The position numbers and the translations under genes are program-made. The notes beneath the pieces are model-generated. The model searched no databases. It saw only the letters and a list, made by a program, of their open reading frames with translations, and was not told where the DNA came from. A DNA stretch of 64,000 nucleotides, from NCBI GenBank assembly GCA_002785985.1, contig NHNU01000011.1, forward strand, positions 496,001-560,000, read 5' to 3'. This DNA is from Microcyclosporella mali (lineage: Eukaryota; Ascomycota; Dothideomycetes; Mycosphaerellales; Mycosphaerellaceae). Below are positions 10,496 through 21,968 of the stretch, one piece after another. Numbering within the stretch: the first letter of the stretch is position 1; each line of letters opens with the position of its first letter.

Positions 10496-11421
10496 CTTTG
10501 ATGGCTCCGGAATCGCGACGCTGAGACGAGCCCTCTTCGTTTCTGTTCCCTTGGAGAACAATCTCGCTCCGCGTGCTGTGTCTCGTGTGCTCTGGTGGGG
10601 TAGATTCAGGCAAAAGTAGGGTCACAGTAACGTGGGGCCCGGCTGGCTGGACCGAAAGCGACTCCACTGGTTGCCGGCACTAGTAGGGGGCGAGTAAGGT
10701 AAATCGTGGTGACATGTTGAAAAGACGGCGTCGCATCCGATCGATATTGCCATCTGTCCCATAAAGCGTGTCGTGTAAAGCCTGATCCACTCTCTTTCCC
10801 AAATTAGCACATAAGTCAACTTTCGCAAGATTGAACAGGACAAGTCAGTTGTCGAAATGATCATGAAATTCTTTCGAGTGCTCGCCTGCTCCCGATGCTA
10901 GTCTAAGTGGTTACATGAATTTGTGCGCCGAGAAATGGAGAGAGAGAGAGAGACGAAGAGCACGGGGCTGGTAGTCTGGCAGTCGAGCCAATCATCATGG
11001 CTCATGTCCAAAAGTCCCGTAGCTCTGCTCTTGCCTCATCATCCATCTTCTTCGCCCTCCTTAAGATATGGGTTATGCGTGCCGATGCTTTGGTAAAGAA
11101 AAGTGCCCCCACATTCGCCATCCAGTCTTGTACCGTGGGATTTGGTGGTCAAAAAAAAAAAAAAAAGAAGCAAGCACTCCGTGGTATATCCGCGTCAAAA
11201 ACTCCAGGTGGCAATATTTTCACCGTTTTGTCATGAACTATCCCAGCGGCAACTTCCCATTCCGTCGAGACGAAGAAGCAGCATCGCAAGAGCTTTTGTA
11301 CCATGTGTGCATCATGGGCCCGCTGCCGTTCTGTTCCTCTGCTTATATGCACATGTTCGTACATGCGAGGACGTTATCGTTTTCGGGCGTGAATCGTGTA
11401 GCTGTCAATAAGTTGAATGCA
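10496..11421. other. Intergenic, 926 bp, simple repeats
   Basis: Region between the ureG start and the 3' end of the bHLH gene. It carries a GA run at 10938-10953 and 16 consecutive A at 11151-11166. Overlapping frames at 10997-11559 differ by phase and have no recognisable content; the A tract interrupts them. Confidence 0.5.
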
Positions 11422-13064
11422 TCAAGAACTGTATCCACCAGAGGTCCGATACTGGTCCCACTCCTTATCGGAGATACCGAGCTGCTTCATGACGAGGTGA
11501 GTACCATCCACAAGCGAGCTCAGGTACGATGCGACTTCTTGAAGACATTCAGAGCGTGAGAGACCAGACTTGCCGGCCGCAAGACATGGTACGAGCGTGT
11601 TGAGATCGCTGTAACCGGTGGTGATGATCTCTCGTCGCTTCTTCTCAGACTTGATGTGGTTGTCGCGCTTCTGGGCTTCTGACAACGTTTCGCGTGATTT
11701 CTTCGACCCGCGCTTTCTCCTGCCGTCTTCGCCTTCGTCGTCTTCGTCGGCACCAGGGGAGTTTGAAACCAGTGACTGGCGATTGTAGCCCGACTTCCTC
11801 CGCTTTGACGATGGTTTGGCAGTGAAGTCGTCGTCGTCCGAGTCCTCAGTCTTGAGATGTGGAGCTTGCTCACCAGCCCGGTCCACCTGACTCTTCCGCC
11901 GCTTTCTTGGCTCTGGCAGGTCGTCTCGGTTGTAGCTAGAGGAAGGCATGATCATGGAGCCCCAAGCTCCACCGCTTGTTGGACTCGTCATGTTGCTGTC
12001 TCTCCCGGTCGCCTTCAATTGCCCCTCTCGCGCAGCTTGCTCTGCACCGTAAATGTTCAGAAGATTGCCCTCTTTGCCTTTGCTTGTGGCTGCCGGAGCA
12101 GAAAAAGTCCCGCCGCTACGGAAATGAGGATCACTGCCCCACTGCGTCAAAGGCGGCCTGCCGTGACCGTGACTCAGAGGCGTAGCACGGTCTCCTTGAG
12201 ACCCAGCTTGTCGCGATTGTTGTTGTTGTTGGCGGGCGTGCTGCGAGGCAGAGTCGATCGACTGGTTGCGCGATATTTCTTGTGGTGATGGTACTGGCTG
12301 TGGCTGCGCGTAGAAGTGTTGTTGGTGGATATTGGGAGTCTGCACGCCTTGCTGTGGTTGCGAAATGTGCATCGAGGAGTGGCGCGCCTGATTAGCGCTT
12401 TGCATGTGATTGCTCTGCTGAGCGAAGGCACCGCTGAAACCGGGCATCTGAAGGCCCGCCTCGAGGTTTGGCATCACGAAGTCACCCCAAGATCCGGCGA
12501 AATTGGGTTGGTTAGGTGTCACGGAGAAGCCTTCCTTGAGATTGCCGATGGTGTGCGCTGCTCGATAGTCGTCGGCGCTGAGCACGTCCTGCTGACCTCC
12601 AGAATAAGTCGGCTGCCTGCTCACATGCGATCTCTGGTAAGAGCCAGCTGCTGGTGAGGGGTTAATGGTGCCGGTGTGAGGGTCAAAGACTGCGGCGGCG
12701 TAGATATTGTTCCCATTGGGAACTGGTTTCTCGTCTGGGCGAACGGTGTGTTCGAAGGGATTCAGTTGGTTGGGGTCGTCGAAAAAGCTCTGCAGGAAGT
12801 CGTTTTCTCCGTTGTTGAGTAGTGGTGTCTGGTTGGGATCGATTGGTGGCGCATTCTGTGAGTCGAAGGTGGCCGGATCAATTTGGTAGAAGCTCGAATC
12901 TGAAAGCGTGGCAAAAGTCAGCGAGCTGCACGCGTGACACTCACTCAGCAGATTAAGGATATACCTCCATATAGAGCTGCATTCTGCCCGCCGATATGCT
13001 GACCCATGCCCATGCCCATGGTCGCGCCCGTCATCTGGTCGTAGTGTGTTGCTGTAGCAGCCAT
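11422..13064 (-). CDS. bHLH transcription factor
   Basis: Two exons, 13064-12965 and 12899-11422, with a 65-nt intron (donor GTATAT, acceptor TTTCAG) splitting an Asp codon. The product has 525 residues from the ATG at 13064 (MAATATHYDQMTGATMGMGM). Residues 35-430 are Gln/Asn/Pro/His-rich and disordered, like activation domains, followed by acidic and Lys/Arg-rich stretches (EPRKRRKSQVDR, GRRKRGSKKSRE) that may be nuclear signals. The basic helix-loop-helix lies at about 445-500: KRDNHIKSEKKRREIITTGY, loop, then LSRSECLQEVASYLSSLVDG. The H-x3-E-x2-RR-type basic region suggests E-box binding. I cannot name the orthologue; a homo- or heterodimeric nuclear regulator is inferred. Confidence 0.88.
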
Positions 13065-16000
13065 GCTGTCCGAGTCTTTGTGTGTGTAGTGGTTCTGGTT
13101 CATAACGCGCAGCTTATATACTGCTGCGGAAGCTGTCGCGTCTTGACAGTGTATGCTTATCTAGGAAAAGGATATTGATCATTGTTTCATTGATGCGGCT
13201 TGTCTCTGGCAATGGTGGAAGTTGTGGAGGTCGGAAGAATAAGTGACAATGGTTGTAGCCGATTGTGGTGTTTTATTCTTCTTTGGCTTCCACCTGTTCG
13301 CGCTAATGAGCATGAGAAGCTTGGTTCATGCAGGGCGACGCGGAGTTGTTCGTGAATTGGTGATGCTCGTGCGCACGGTGAAAGTCGTGCAGGCGGCGGA
13401 GGCGGTCGTGGTGGTGGTGGGAACGGGAGGAGGATGGCAAGACTCGACGCAAATTCGACCGCGTGGGCGCTGGCTGCTATAGGACGCTATCTACGAGGTC
13501 TGGGACGATGCGCTTCGTGGGAGGTGTTGTCGTTGGGTCTTTGAGTGCGGTTCTGGTATGTAGAGACGCTGAGTGAACGATGGGCAGGATGAGTTGCATG
13601 TGAAAGCGGTCTTTGGGCATGGTATCGCCCACCCCTGCGGCTAGCGGCTAGGCTAGGGTGGTGCGTACATGTATTGCCGGACCTGACTGCTCCCTCCCGT
13701 TCTACATTCGCGATCCCTTGTCCCCACATCATCCACTCACTTCTTTTACTTCTCATCTTGAGTGAGCTCATCTTGCTATGAATGATACCAGCATCCCGAG
13801 TAAGAAACATGCCTGGCTGCCAATGCCGCTCAATTCAATACATGTACTCGGCCCATCCACTCGAATGGCCGAGCCCTCCACATGCAGCGTTGTATGACTT
13901 AGTCGCAAGGCATGGAAAGCATGGATATACATGACATTATAATACTGGCCACACCGATGAAAATCTGACGTCCGTCAACTGAGACCGGAGCAGCTGTAGC
14001 ATGATGTTTATCACAACAGCCGAGAGCCGTGCTGAAGCGCGACGTCAGCCACAAACTTAACATCCCCTCTGTTTCCCTCTTCGAGCACACCCGACAACAT
14101 GCTTGCCGGGTGAATACTCCCCTGGAGCTGCATCTGAACAAGCTCGACATCCCCAATTTTTCCGTGTCGCCCCAGGCACTGCTACATGATTATCTATTAT
14201 CACCTGCCTCCTTATCCACCAGAAAACATTCATCTTTCGCGGCTCGCGCTCATAGAAGCGAAATTGTCATCCAGCCCTACGTTCCAACCCGAAGACGACC
14301 GCCGAGGCTTCCACTTCCCACTCCGCCGCCTATGCTTCGTGCGACATTCGCTCATCTATACTCCACAAATCATGGAGTCCTATAAGCGAGGACCACACTT
14401 CCAGCTGTGTCGGTCAAGTAAGCTTCCAGGCTGAGCTTTATCTGGCACGGTCTCGACCATGTTTGAAAACATCTTGCGGCTGCGGTACAAGCCACTCTGG
14501 GAGACTCTATGAGGAGCATTCTGACGGTAAGGACCATGCATTGACGATGTAGGGCACCTCGAATTGTCGCACTGGCGTGCATCGCTTCTGCTATGCTTCC
14601 GTGTCGACGTACAGGGAAGCTAGCATTGCCCTATTGCAGATACAGCTACGAGCACAGCTACATCTCTCCAATGCCCACAACTGACAGCCATGGTCTGGGT
14701 GCTGTGTATTCCAATAAGATTAACAGGCTCAAATCATCAATCTGTCTGCAGCTTGCGTTGTTGGTGGTTCACATAGCTCGCTCACATCAATTGATGGATT
14801 CCGGACGGAGTAGAAGCTTGGTATGTGAGAAAGACAAAACAGCACTTACCAAATTACGAGGTCAGAACACCCCAGCCTGCTGTCTGGACCATCCAGAACA
14901 ATCTGTACCACAGAGTGCGCCTCAAAACTAACGCATATCACATATACGCACTGCACGTGATCTACACATACAGCCGAGAGATGTCATGAAAGCATCGGCC
15001 TCTTCAGAGCTCCAGATGCGGCATCATGATACCTGGTGGTAGACCGGCATGTGTACGTCTTCCTGGCAAAATTGTCAATGACGGATGTAAGCACAAGTCT
15101 TTATATGAAGCCTGATCATCGCGCTTTGAGTTCGGTAGCTCTTGCTGTTGCGAGATCCACTGTAGGGCACTGGCATTGATAGGCAATTATGCATGTCTGG
15201 GCAGACGATGCATTCTCATTCTGTAGACTCCTCGGACACGTTGCGCCGACTCTATTCACGCGTCGTGCGGCGGAAGTCGGGCTATGAAGTCGGCCACCTT
15301 CAGTACTTCTCTGTTTTCACTAGGCCCGAACAGTACGTGAGTATGCACGAGCGATTGGCGCCAATGCTGGACACGTAGCGCGCGATTGAGGTGCAGGACC
15401 GGTCAGCCAGTGAGCGAATGATAACCGACAAGAGCCACATTTTGATATGTTTCGGAACCCTCAAGAGCCATCAGCTGGCTTCATCGTCGTATTCCTCCGT
15501 CGCCTTGGGGATCGTTTCAAGCCATTCTCCTTGTGCCTGGCGCAATGGTTGAAGAAGCGGTTTGTTCCCAATCGTAGTGCAATGAACTTCCTCGTTCGTG
15601 GCCCCAGGGCTCGCTGGTCGTGGAGAATACTCGGTACATCTACGAAAGACCTCGTGCCCGTAGTGACGAACAAGTCTCGCTCATGTACACAGAGGCAAAG
15701 ATGCGGGGAGTGTTGTTTGCGGACTTGGCGTATCTCGAGAAGCTCTGTTGCGCACAGGGCGATGCAGAAGTCGACCATGATGTTGAGCCGAATGGGAGCC
15801 ATGATTCTCATAATCTTTTCGAGTCGTACAAAGGCGCCGGGCGCATTCGTAGACAGGCTTCAGTCCACTGGCATCGCCGGCAGCCCATCGTGTGCTCGTC
15901 GCGACCTCCACATTGGCCATGCGTCACATGAACAATGTTTAAGCTCCAGGCAGTGAACCACTGGACAGCCTTCATTGACAGGTGTACATGACCAATCCCT

Positions 16001-16131
16001 GCTTCCACGCATAGAAACATATATGATGAAGCGAACGTCTCTCAGGGCAGAAGATTTCTGAGCTGTCCTTTGGGTACTGATCGTGGACAATCGAAATCTC
16101 CGGGTCATCTCCAGTTGATATTGCATCCAGA
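13065..16131. other. Long intergenic region, 3.1 kb, no convincing gene
   Basis: The largest gap in the window. Short frames occur throughout on both strands, none with a recognisable family. The part at 15193-15950 is open in several frames at once and contains a plausible donor (GTGAGT at 15339) after an ATG-started 49-codon frame, but I could not build a coherent gene. No tRNA, tandem repeat or transposon was seen. It may carry regulatory DNA of the bHLH gene or a decayed gene. Confidence 0.5.
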
Positions 16132-16929
16132 ATGGTGAAAAGCGGCAACAACCCCGAGCGTGAGCCTGAGGGTCTGGACAACGCACGCATTAGCTCGCCG
16201 AGCTTCGCCGCCCTGCAGGACTCTGAAGTCGACAGAGTTATCCACAAGCCTTACTGGCATGATACCGACAGTCCAGACTTCCAGCAAAGAACCGTCATAT
16301 CTGGGGGATATTCATTGCCATACCCAGCCGACATAGCACGGACTGTATCTTCGCTGTCGGATACGTCTTCGATGTCGGTCGGCGTGACGGCTCAATCTAG
16401 CGACTCCCGATACAGCTACAGGACACCTTCTTTATCGTATATGAGCTCTGCCAGTGGATATTCTGTCGGTACAAGTGCTGCAGGCTCAGTGCCCAGATAT
16501 CCACCTCTAGACGAGGACGGCAATGTCGAAGATATCCCGAACCACTTCGCAGGGACTTGGCCATGTAGCTTTCGTTTCCTAGGATGCGAAAAGATCTTCG
16601 AGGATGCGAGCGACTGGCAACTACATTGCCTTTCCCATTTCCGTGGCCAGCTGCCGTCCAATATCCAGTGCCCTTTTGGATGCGAACAAGCCTTTCAGGG
16701 TACTGGCGGAGTCGATGCATGGACTAAGCTCTGGCATCACATCCTTTCGCTGCACCATAATGGAGGAACATCCAGAGATCGACCAGACAGTAATCTGATC
16801 ATTCATCTTTGGCGGACCGGAGTGATCAACAGTGCTCAAGAGCAGGAGTTGAGGAGAACTGGTTTCCTCTCGGAGAATCAACGGCCTTATTTGGAAACAG
16901 CGAGGAGCAGTCGGCGTCGGAACCATTAG
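16132..16929 (+). CDS. C2H2-like zinc finger protein
   Basis: Single-exon frame of 265 residues from the ATG at 16132 (MVKSGNNPEREPEG). Residues 1-140 are Ser/Tyr/Asp-rich and disordered. Two paired Cys/His units follow: WPCSFRFLGCEKIFEDASDW with QLHCLSHF (C-x5-C...H-x4-H), then CPFGCEQAFQGTGGVDAWTK with LWHHILSLHH. This arrangement of two degenerate fingers with a conserved Trp is common in filamentous-fungal C2H2 proteins of unknown target. The C-terminus is basic (ARSSRRRNH). Probably nuclear; DNA binding is inferred. No pathway context comes from its neighbours. Confidence 0.7.
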   Translation: MVKSGNNPEREPEGLDNARISSPSFAALQDSEVDRVIHKPYWHDTDSPDFQQRTVISGGYSLPYPADIARTVSSLSDTSSMSVGVTAQSSDSRYSYRTPSLSYMSSASGYSVGTSAAGSVPRYPPLDEDGNVEDIPNHFAGTWPCSFRFLGCEKIFEDASDWQLHCLSHFRGQLPSNIQCPFGCEQAFQGTGGVDAWTKLWHHILSLHHNGGTSRDRPDSNLIIHLWRTGVINSAQEQELRRTGFLSENQRPYLETARSSRRRNH

Positions 16930-17684
16930 GTAAATTACGAGATAGGATAGGCCACCGGCATGAAAGCCAACGCTGGACTTCTCATCAAGATGCTGTCTTC
17001 TGTATAGTCTATGAGGCACGGCATATCCTACGCGGTGTGTAGTCGATCGGGGGCACATGCACCGAGAGCAAGTCTGCAGGAGCCAGAGGAGGTGCAGTGC
17101 AAGGTGGATATCCTTTGGGTAGTCTATTGAGACTGCAACTCTTTCCCTGAAACGGAATAGGATATGCGCCTGTTCTTTGCTGGGATCTGAGCGTGTTTCA
17201 GAGAGAAGGAACGTGAGGTGGAAAATGGGCACGACGGCTGCCTGAGGCGCAGAGTGGAGTGGATATTGGCGGCTTTGTGAGCTTTCCACTCTCTACATTT
17301 TCCAGTAGTATAGTAGTAACGGCAGTCTCCCTTATATATGCTGCAATTCATGACACATCATACACGCCTTTGCATGCTGTTCGCTGTTCGCTCACCACCG
17401 AATACGTCCGTGTGCCACTCCACAATCATGGCATGGTTCGCCTCACTCGCTGCGCCTCACTTGCCAAGTCTAGCGCTGCACGTCAAGTCTAGGCTCGAGG
17501 CAACATCGTGATGCGCCCTCTCATCGGCTCCATAATTCGCACTGTGCTTATGCAGCTCACATCGTGGGGTATACCGCATTGGTGCCAGCGACACAAGACA
17601 GTGGCAAGGCACTGCGGCCTTGCTTAACAGCCTGATCGCATGACAGCCCAATCAATGCAAAGCATGCTCTTGGATGCCTCGCAA
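16930..17684. other. Intergenic between convergent genes, 755 bp
   Basis: Region between the stop codons of the zinc finger gene and the ABCD transporter gene. Only short incidental frames were seen, and no RNA gene or repeat. Confidence 0.5.
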
Positions 17685-19938
17685 TTATTTCGACACGCCA
17701 GCCTCCAGCTCAGCGATGCGTTTCTCCCACTCCGGCACAGCTCGCAGTTGCAGATCTAGCTCCTCCTTCTCATCTTCAAGCTTCAACCTTGCATCAGCGT
17801 CGAGCTGTGTGAAAACGTAGCCGCCTTGCCCATCGAACTGCAAGATCCAGCCATGATATCTCCACAATGACCGCCTGTGTGACACGGTCATCAGGGTGAT
17901 TCCCAGCCGCTTCGCCTCGTCATACATGGTCTTCTCCACCTCTGGCGTGAGCGAAGACGTGCACTCGTCCAGAATGGCATATTTGGGCTTGTGATAGAAC
18001 AATCGGGCGGCAGCAATACGCTGTTGAAATCCGGTACTCAGCGCATCAGCCCATTCGTGCTCCGCGTCAAGCCCACTCCTGCCAGATCCAGGGCGGGTCT
18101 CATTTGGGCTTCCGCGGTCTATTGTCGGCGCCTTGGTATTGGCTTGCTCCAGTAGCGACTCCAAGCCAATGGTGCGCATGATGGCAATCAGGTCCTGATC
18201 TGTAACACCCTTGGCACGCATGTCCAGCAGGTTGTCCGGGTACAGAATTTGCTGTCGAAGAGTACCTTTGCTTAGGTACGGTCGTTGCGGTACGTAGAAG
18301 ATATCCTCGCTCGGTGGCTTGCGCACCTTTCCACCATAAACTGGCCATAAGCCACCAAGGATGCGGAACAGACTACTCTTACCGCAGCCATTTGGTCCTA
18401 CTATCAGCATATGGTCGCCGTTGCTGATGTGGAAAGACAAGGCTTTGACGAGGACGTCACCATTGGGTGAGACGATCGGGACGTCTTCAAACTTGATGTC
18501 TGTTCCTTCTTCGAGTTCGCCTCTGCCAGCGAGAACGGCTGCATTCGACTCGGTTGACGCTGACGAGACCAAAGCCTTTTCGAAATGTCCCCGCTGGATG
18601 TCCTTGATCACATCAAGCAGCATGCTGACTCTACTGGTGTAGCCGGCCAATTCTGACAGCTCTTTGTAGGAGAACATCAGGCGGCCAAAAGCATCACTAC
18701 ATGACAGGAGCAGTCGTCGATTGGTCACGAAAGCCTCTGTCCTGTCACCGGCGCTTGTGCTGCCAGGATTGGCACCCGGAAGCTTGAAGAAGACTGGCAC
18801 TGAGCACAAAAGCAGGCCCAGAGCACCCCAAAAGTACTTGACCACGAATTCCTCCATAAGACCGTGGTAAAGTCGTCTTCGCAGGATGCGATTGACATGC
18901 TTGATCAACGTGAAGTAGCCCTTGTCCACGTTATCTTTCTCAGCCTCATGGCCATCGTAGAGAGCGATTTCTTCGCTGTAGTCGATGAGCCGTGAGTGAG
19001 CAGCTCGGAATTCGCCCTCGAGCCTTGCCTCTTCCGCGACATATTTGCCGAATGGAGGCGTCAATGCTCTCATGACGTTGGCGCTCAGTTGGACAAGCAA
19101 GCTCATGGCGAATAGTCCCTCCCCACCAACACTCCTCGAGAGGCTCCAGCTATATATTATGAGGTCCAGTGCTGGCTTAGAGAGACTTCCATAAAGCTCA
19201 GCAAGACTGTTCGAGAATTTCGTGACATCGACCGTGATGAGCTGGTCGGCATTCTTAATTCTGTCATCCAGCGCGGACAGCGTGTAGAATGTCATATTTC
19301 CAAGATACTGATTGTGGATATGGTTCGTGAGTCGAGCGCGGTACGCAAGAGACAGTGTAGTCTGGTGATAGGCAAGCTAATAGACAGGTCAGCGCTTTTG
19401 GGTGCAGTCCCATGTGGAGCATGTTTCTTACCATAGAGTTCGTGAATGTGGCTGGCACGGCCACTATCATCCACCACACCAGACCCCTCAAGAAGTCTTT
19501 ACCCTTTCCTCGTACCAGGGCACTGACAAGCCGGCCATCAAGCTCGGCGACGTACAAGCTGAGAAGTGTTCGCAGGACCAAGAACACCGAGTGGCCACCC
19601 AGCAGCCTGGCTTCCTTGCTCCTCACCGATGGTATGCATATCTTCAACAAGCGGCCCAGACTGCGGAAGAACTCTCTATTCAGCTCAACCTTCTTGCGAC
19701 CCTCTTTCTTCTCGCCAGTAACGCCCTTGCGACGATTCTCGGCGGCACGGGCTGCAGCGGCCTTCTGCTCCTTGATTGCGCCGCGCACGCGATGAATGAG
19801 AGCTAGGGTGAGGGCAACATAGATGGTTCGGGATATGCGGGTGCGGTTCTGGACATAGAGACCTGTCAGGTCGCTCAAGATCTGTTTCAGCGAGCGGTTC
19901 GAGATGGGCGCCGGGATAGGGACTGAGTGGGCCGCCAT
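17685..19938 (-). CDS. Peroxisomal ABCD-family half transporter (Pxa1/Pxa2 type)
   Basis: Two exons, 19938-19432 and 19376-17685, with a 55-nt intron (donor GTAAGA, acceptor ATTAG) in phase 0. The product has 732 residues. The N-terminal half has membrane spans and the ABCD EAA-like loop (YSEEIALYDGHEAEKDNV, about 302-319). The ATPase half has Walker A GPNGCGKSS at 496, Q-loop VPQRPY, Walker B YAILDECTSS at about 635, and H-loop TVSHRRS. Pxa1 and Pxa2 dimerise in the peroxisomal membrane and import long-chain acyl-CoA for beta-oxidation. The signature motif reads LSTGFQQR instead of LSGGEKQR, preceded by an insertion (TIDRGSPNETRPGSGRS), which suggests a weak or regulatory ATP site. The start lies 398 bp from a divergent sphingoid base kinase gene. 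Confidence 0.93.
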
Positions 19939-20336
19939 GTTCGTCGGGGTCAGCCGCTATCGCGGGTGTGGACTTGGGCGATGATACATGCAACCGAGAT
20001 GGCACGAAGTGGTGGGATGATAGTATTGTATGGCAGCAAGTTACAAATACAGGTCTAGAGTATAGAAGAGCGTTCTTGGTGACCAGCGCTGGACAGTTGC
20101 GGTTTAGGTTCATTGGTCAGGACGCTGCGACGTCTCTTTCACATGCCGAGGAAGCTGGAGGCATGTGACTGTACCCCGGTCACGGGGTACTGTACGAGCT
20201 TCGGGCCGGCGCGGAGATCGGCCTACCATGAAGGCGTACTGCATCACCCGACTGCCTCACAAACACTCTATAACCGCTCAAGACTGCGCCTTACACTCGC
20301 TCAGGCGGCAGCAGGGACTTTCCCCTCATATACCCT
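19939..20336. promoter_or_regulatory. Shared divergent promoter region (ABCD transporter / sphingoid kinase)
   Basis: 398 bp between two ATGs pointing outward, so both core promoters should lie here. A perfect palindrome, CCCCGTGACCGGGGTA-like (around 20173-20190, ACCCCGGTCACGGGGT), sits about 150 bp before the kinase ATG and is a candidate dimeric-factor site. No canonical TATA box was found. Confidence 0.5.
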
Positions 20337-21968
20337 ATGGACCGCAATACACAGCCCACTAACAATCCCTTCGAGGATCCTCCGGCGGGCTCGGAGATCC
20401 GTTCCTCGCTCGACTCGGCAGCAGTGCTGACCGTCGACCGCAATGCTACTCTGACCTTGGGCACCGATTCGCTCATTGTCCTCGACGAAGGCTTACGGCA
20501 CCGCCGCAAACCAGGCAACTTGTGTGGTCTGCTACCACAGCTCTCCAAGACCACACGCGCGGTCCCATTCCACAGCATACTCTGGGCCGAACTCAGCACT
20601 TTCGATGTGACGATCCACTATGCTCAGCCTACCGGGAGGAACGGCAAAGCGTGCAGGGTAGGCTTCATCAACTACAACGTTACGGACAAGAGCCTGCATG
20701 CGCATGCAAAGCAGTGGGTGGAAAAGCTGCTTGAGAGAGCGTATCCGCCTAATACGATACGGAAGAAACGAATGAAGGTTCTCGTCAATCCCTTCGGCGG
20801 ACAAGGCAACGCGCAAAAGCTGTGGACGCGCGAGGTAGAGCCCATATTTGCTGCCGCGCATTGTGAGATCGATGTGGAGAGGACGGCGTACAAGGGACAT
20901 GCGATTGAGATCGCGGAGAAACTCGATATTGATGCGTACGATGTGGTCGCCTGCGCTTCTGGGGACGGACTACCCCACGAGGTGTTTAACGGCTTCACAA
21001 GACGAAAGGATGCGAGACGTGCTTTGAGGAAGGTTGCTGTGGTCCAGATTCCATGTGGAAGCGGAAACGCTACCAGCTTGAATCTGAATGGGACGGGCAC
21101 TGCTTCGCTGGCAGCAGTAGAAATTGTCAAGGGCATAAAGACGCCGCTGGACCTGATGGCCATCACTCAAGGTGACACAAAGTTCTACAGCTTCCTGTCG
21201 CAGGCGGTTGGAATCATCGCAGAAGCAGACCTCGGAACAGAAGCACTACGTTGGATGGGCTCTTTCCGATTCACCTGGGGGACGCTAGTCCGATTACTAG
21301 GCAAGACAGTCTATCCTGCCGAGGTATCAGTAGTAGTAGACACCGACGACAAATGCGCAATTCGCGATGCCCATCGACAAGCCCGCGAAGAACACGAGAC
21401 AGCCAAAGCCAAGCAGATCCAGCCAATACACGAGATTGACACTCTCCCTGAAGGCAGCGAAGCTGAGATGCCATCGCTGAAATACGGCACAGTAACAGAT
21501 TCGCTGCACTCTGACTTCGTCACGCAGGACCTCCCAAACTTGGGCAACTTCTACGTTGGTAACATGGCTTATATGACAGCGGACTGTCCATTCTTCCCCG
21601 CCTCTCTCCCTTCCGATGGCAAAATGGACATGCTCGTCATCGCCGGCGACATACCTCGCACGACTGCCTTGCGGATGATAACAACCATCGACCAAGGCTC
21701 CCTCCTTAATATTTCCGAGTCATCGTACAGAAAAGTGCTCGCGTATCGGATCCATCCTCGCATGAATCCCACGCCACCGAACAAGCGTCTACGTGCAAAG
21801 ATTGGGAGATGGCTAGGTGGGGCGGCGGGCCAAAAGGAAGGGTTGATATCGATTGACGGTGAGAAAGTACCTTTTGAGCCGTTTCAAGTGGAGGTCATGC
21901 CGGCTTTGGGCACTGTCCTGAGTAAGAGTGGTGCGCTTTATGAGCTGGCAGAGAAAGCGATGCCTTAG
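20337..21968 (+). CDS. LCB4: Sphingoid long-chain base kinase (sphingosine kinase family)
   Basis: Single-exon frame of 543 residues from the ATG at 20337 (MDRNTQPTNNPFEDPP). The lipid-kinase (DAGKc) core is clear: MKVLVNPFGGQGNAQ at 147-160, nucleotide-binding CASGDGLPHEVFNGF at 206-220, IPCGSGNATS at 238-247, and the lipid-side motif GIIAEADLGTEALRWMGSFR. Spacing and the SGDGLPHE form are those of sphingosine/phytosphingosine kinases rather than diacylglycerol kinases. The enzyme phosphorylates sphingoid bases to signalling base phosphates at ER/Golgi or plasma membranes. Fungi often have one such gene, equivalent to yeast LCB4/LCB5, so the symbol stands for the family. Confidence 0.93.
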   Translation: MDRNTQPTNNPFEDPPAGSEIRSSLDSAAVLTVDRNATLTLGTDSLIVLDEGLRHRRKPGNLCGLLPQLSKTTRAVPFHSILWAELSTFDVTIHYAQPTGRNGKACRVGFINYNVTDKSLHAHAKQWVEKLLERAYPPNTIRKKRMKVLVNPFGGQGNAQKLWTREVEPIFAAAHCEIDVERTAYKGHAIEIAEKLDIDAYDVVACASGDGLPHEVFNGFTRRKDARRALRKVAVVQIPCGSGNATSLNLNGTGTASLAAVEIVKGIKTPLDLMAITQGDTKFYSFLSQAVGIIAEADLGTEALRWMGSFRFTWGTLVRLLGKTVYPAEVSVVVDTDDKCAIRDAHRQAREEHETAKAKQIQPIHEIDTLPEGSEAEMPSLKYGTVTDSLHSDFVTQDLPNLGNFYVGNMAYMTADCPFFPASLPSDGKMDMLVIAGDIPRTTALRMITTIDQGSLLNISESSYRKVLAYRIHPRMNPTPPNKRLRAKIGRWLGGAAGQKEGLISIDGEKVPFEPFQVEVMPALGTVLSKSGALYELAEKAMP

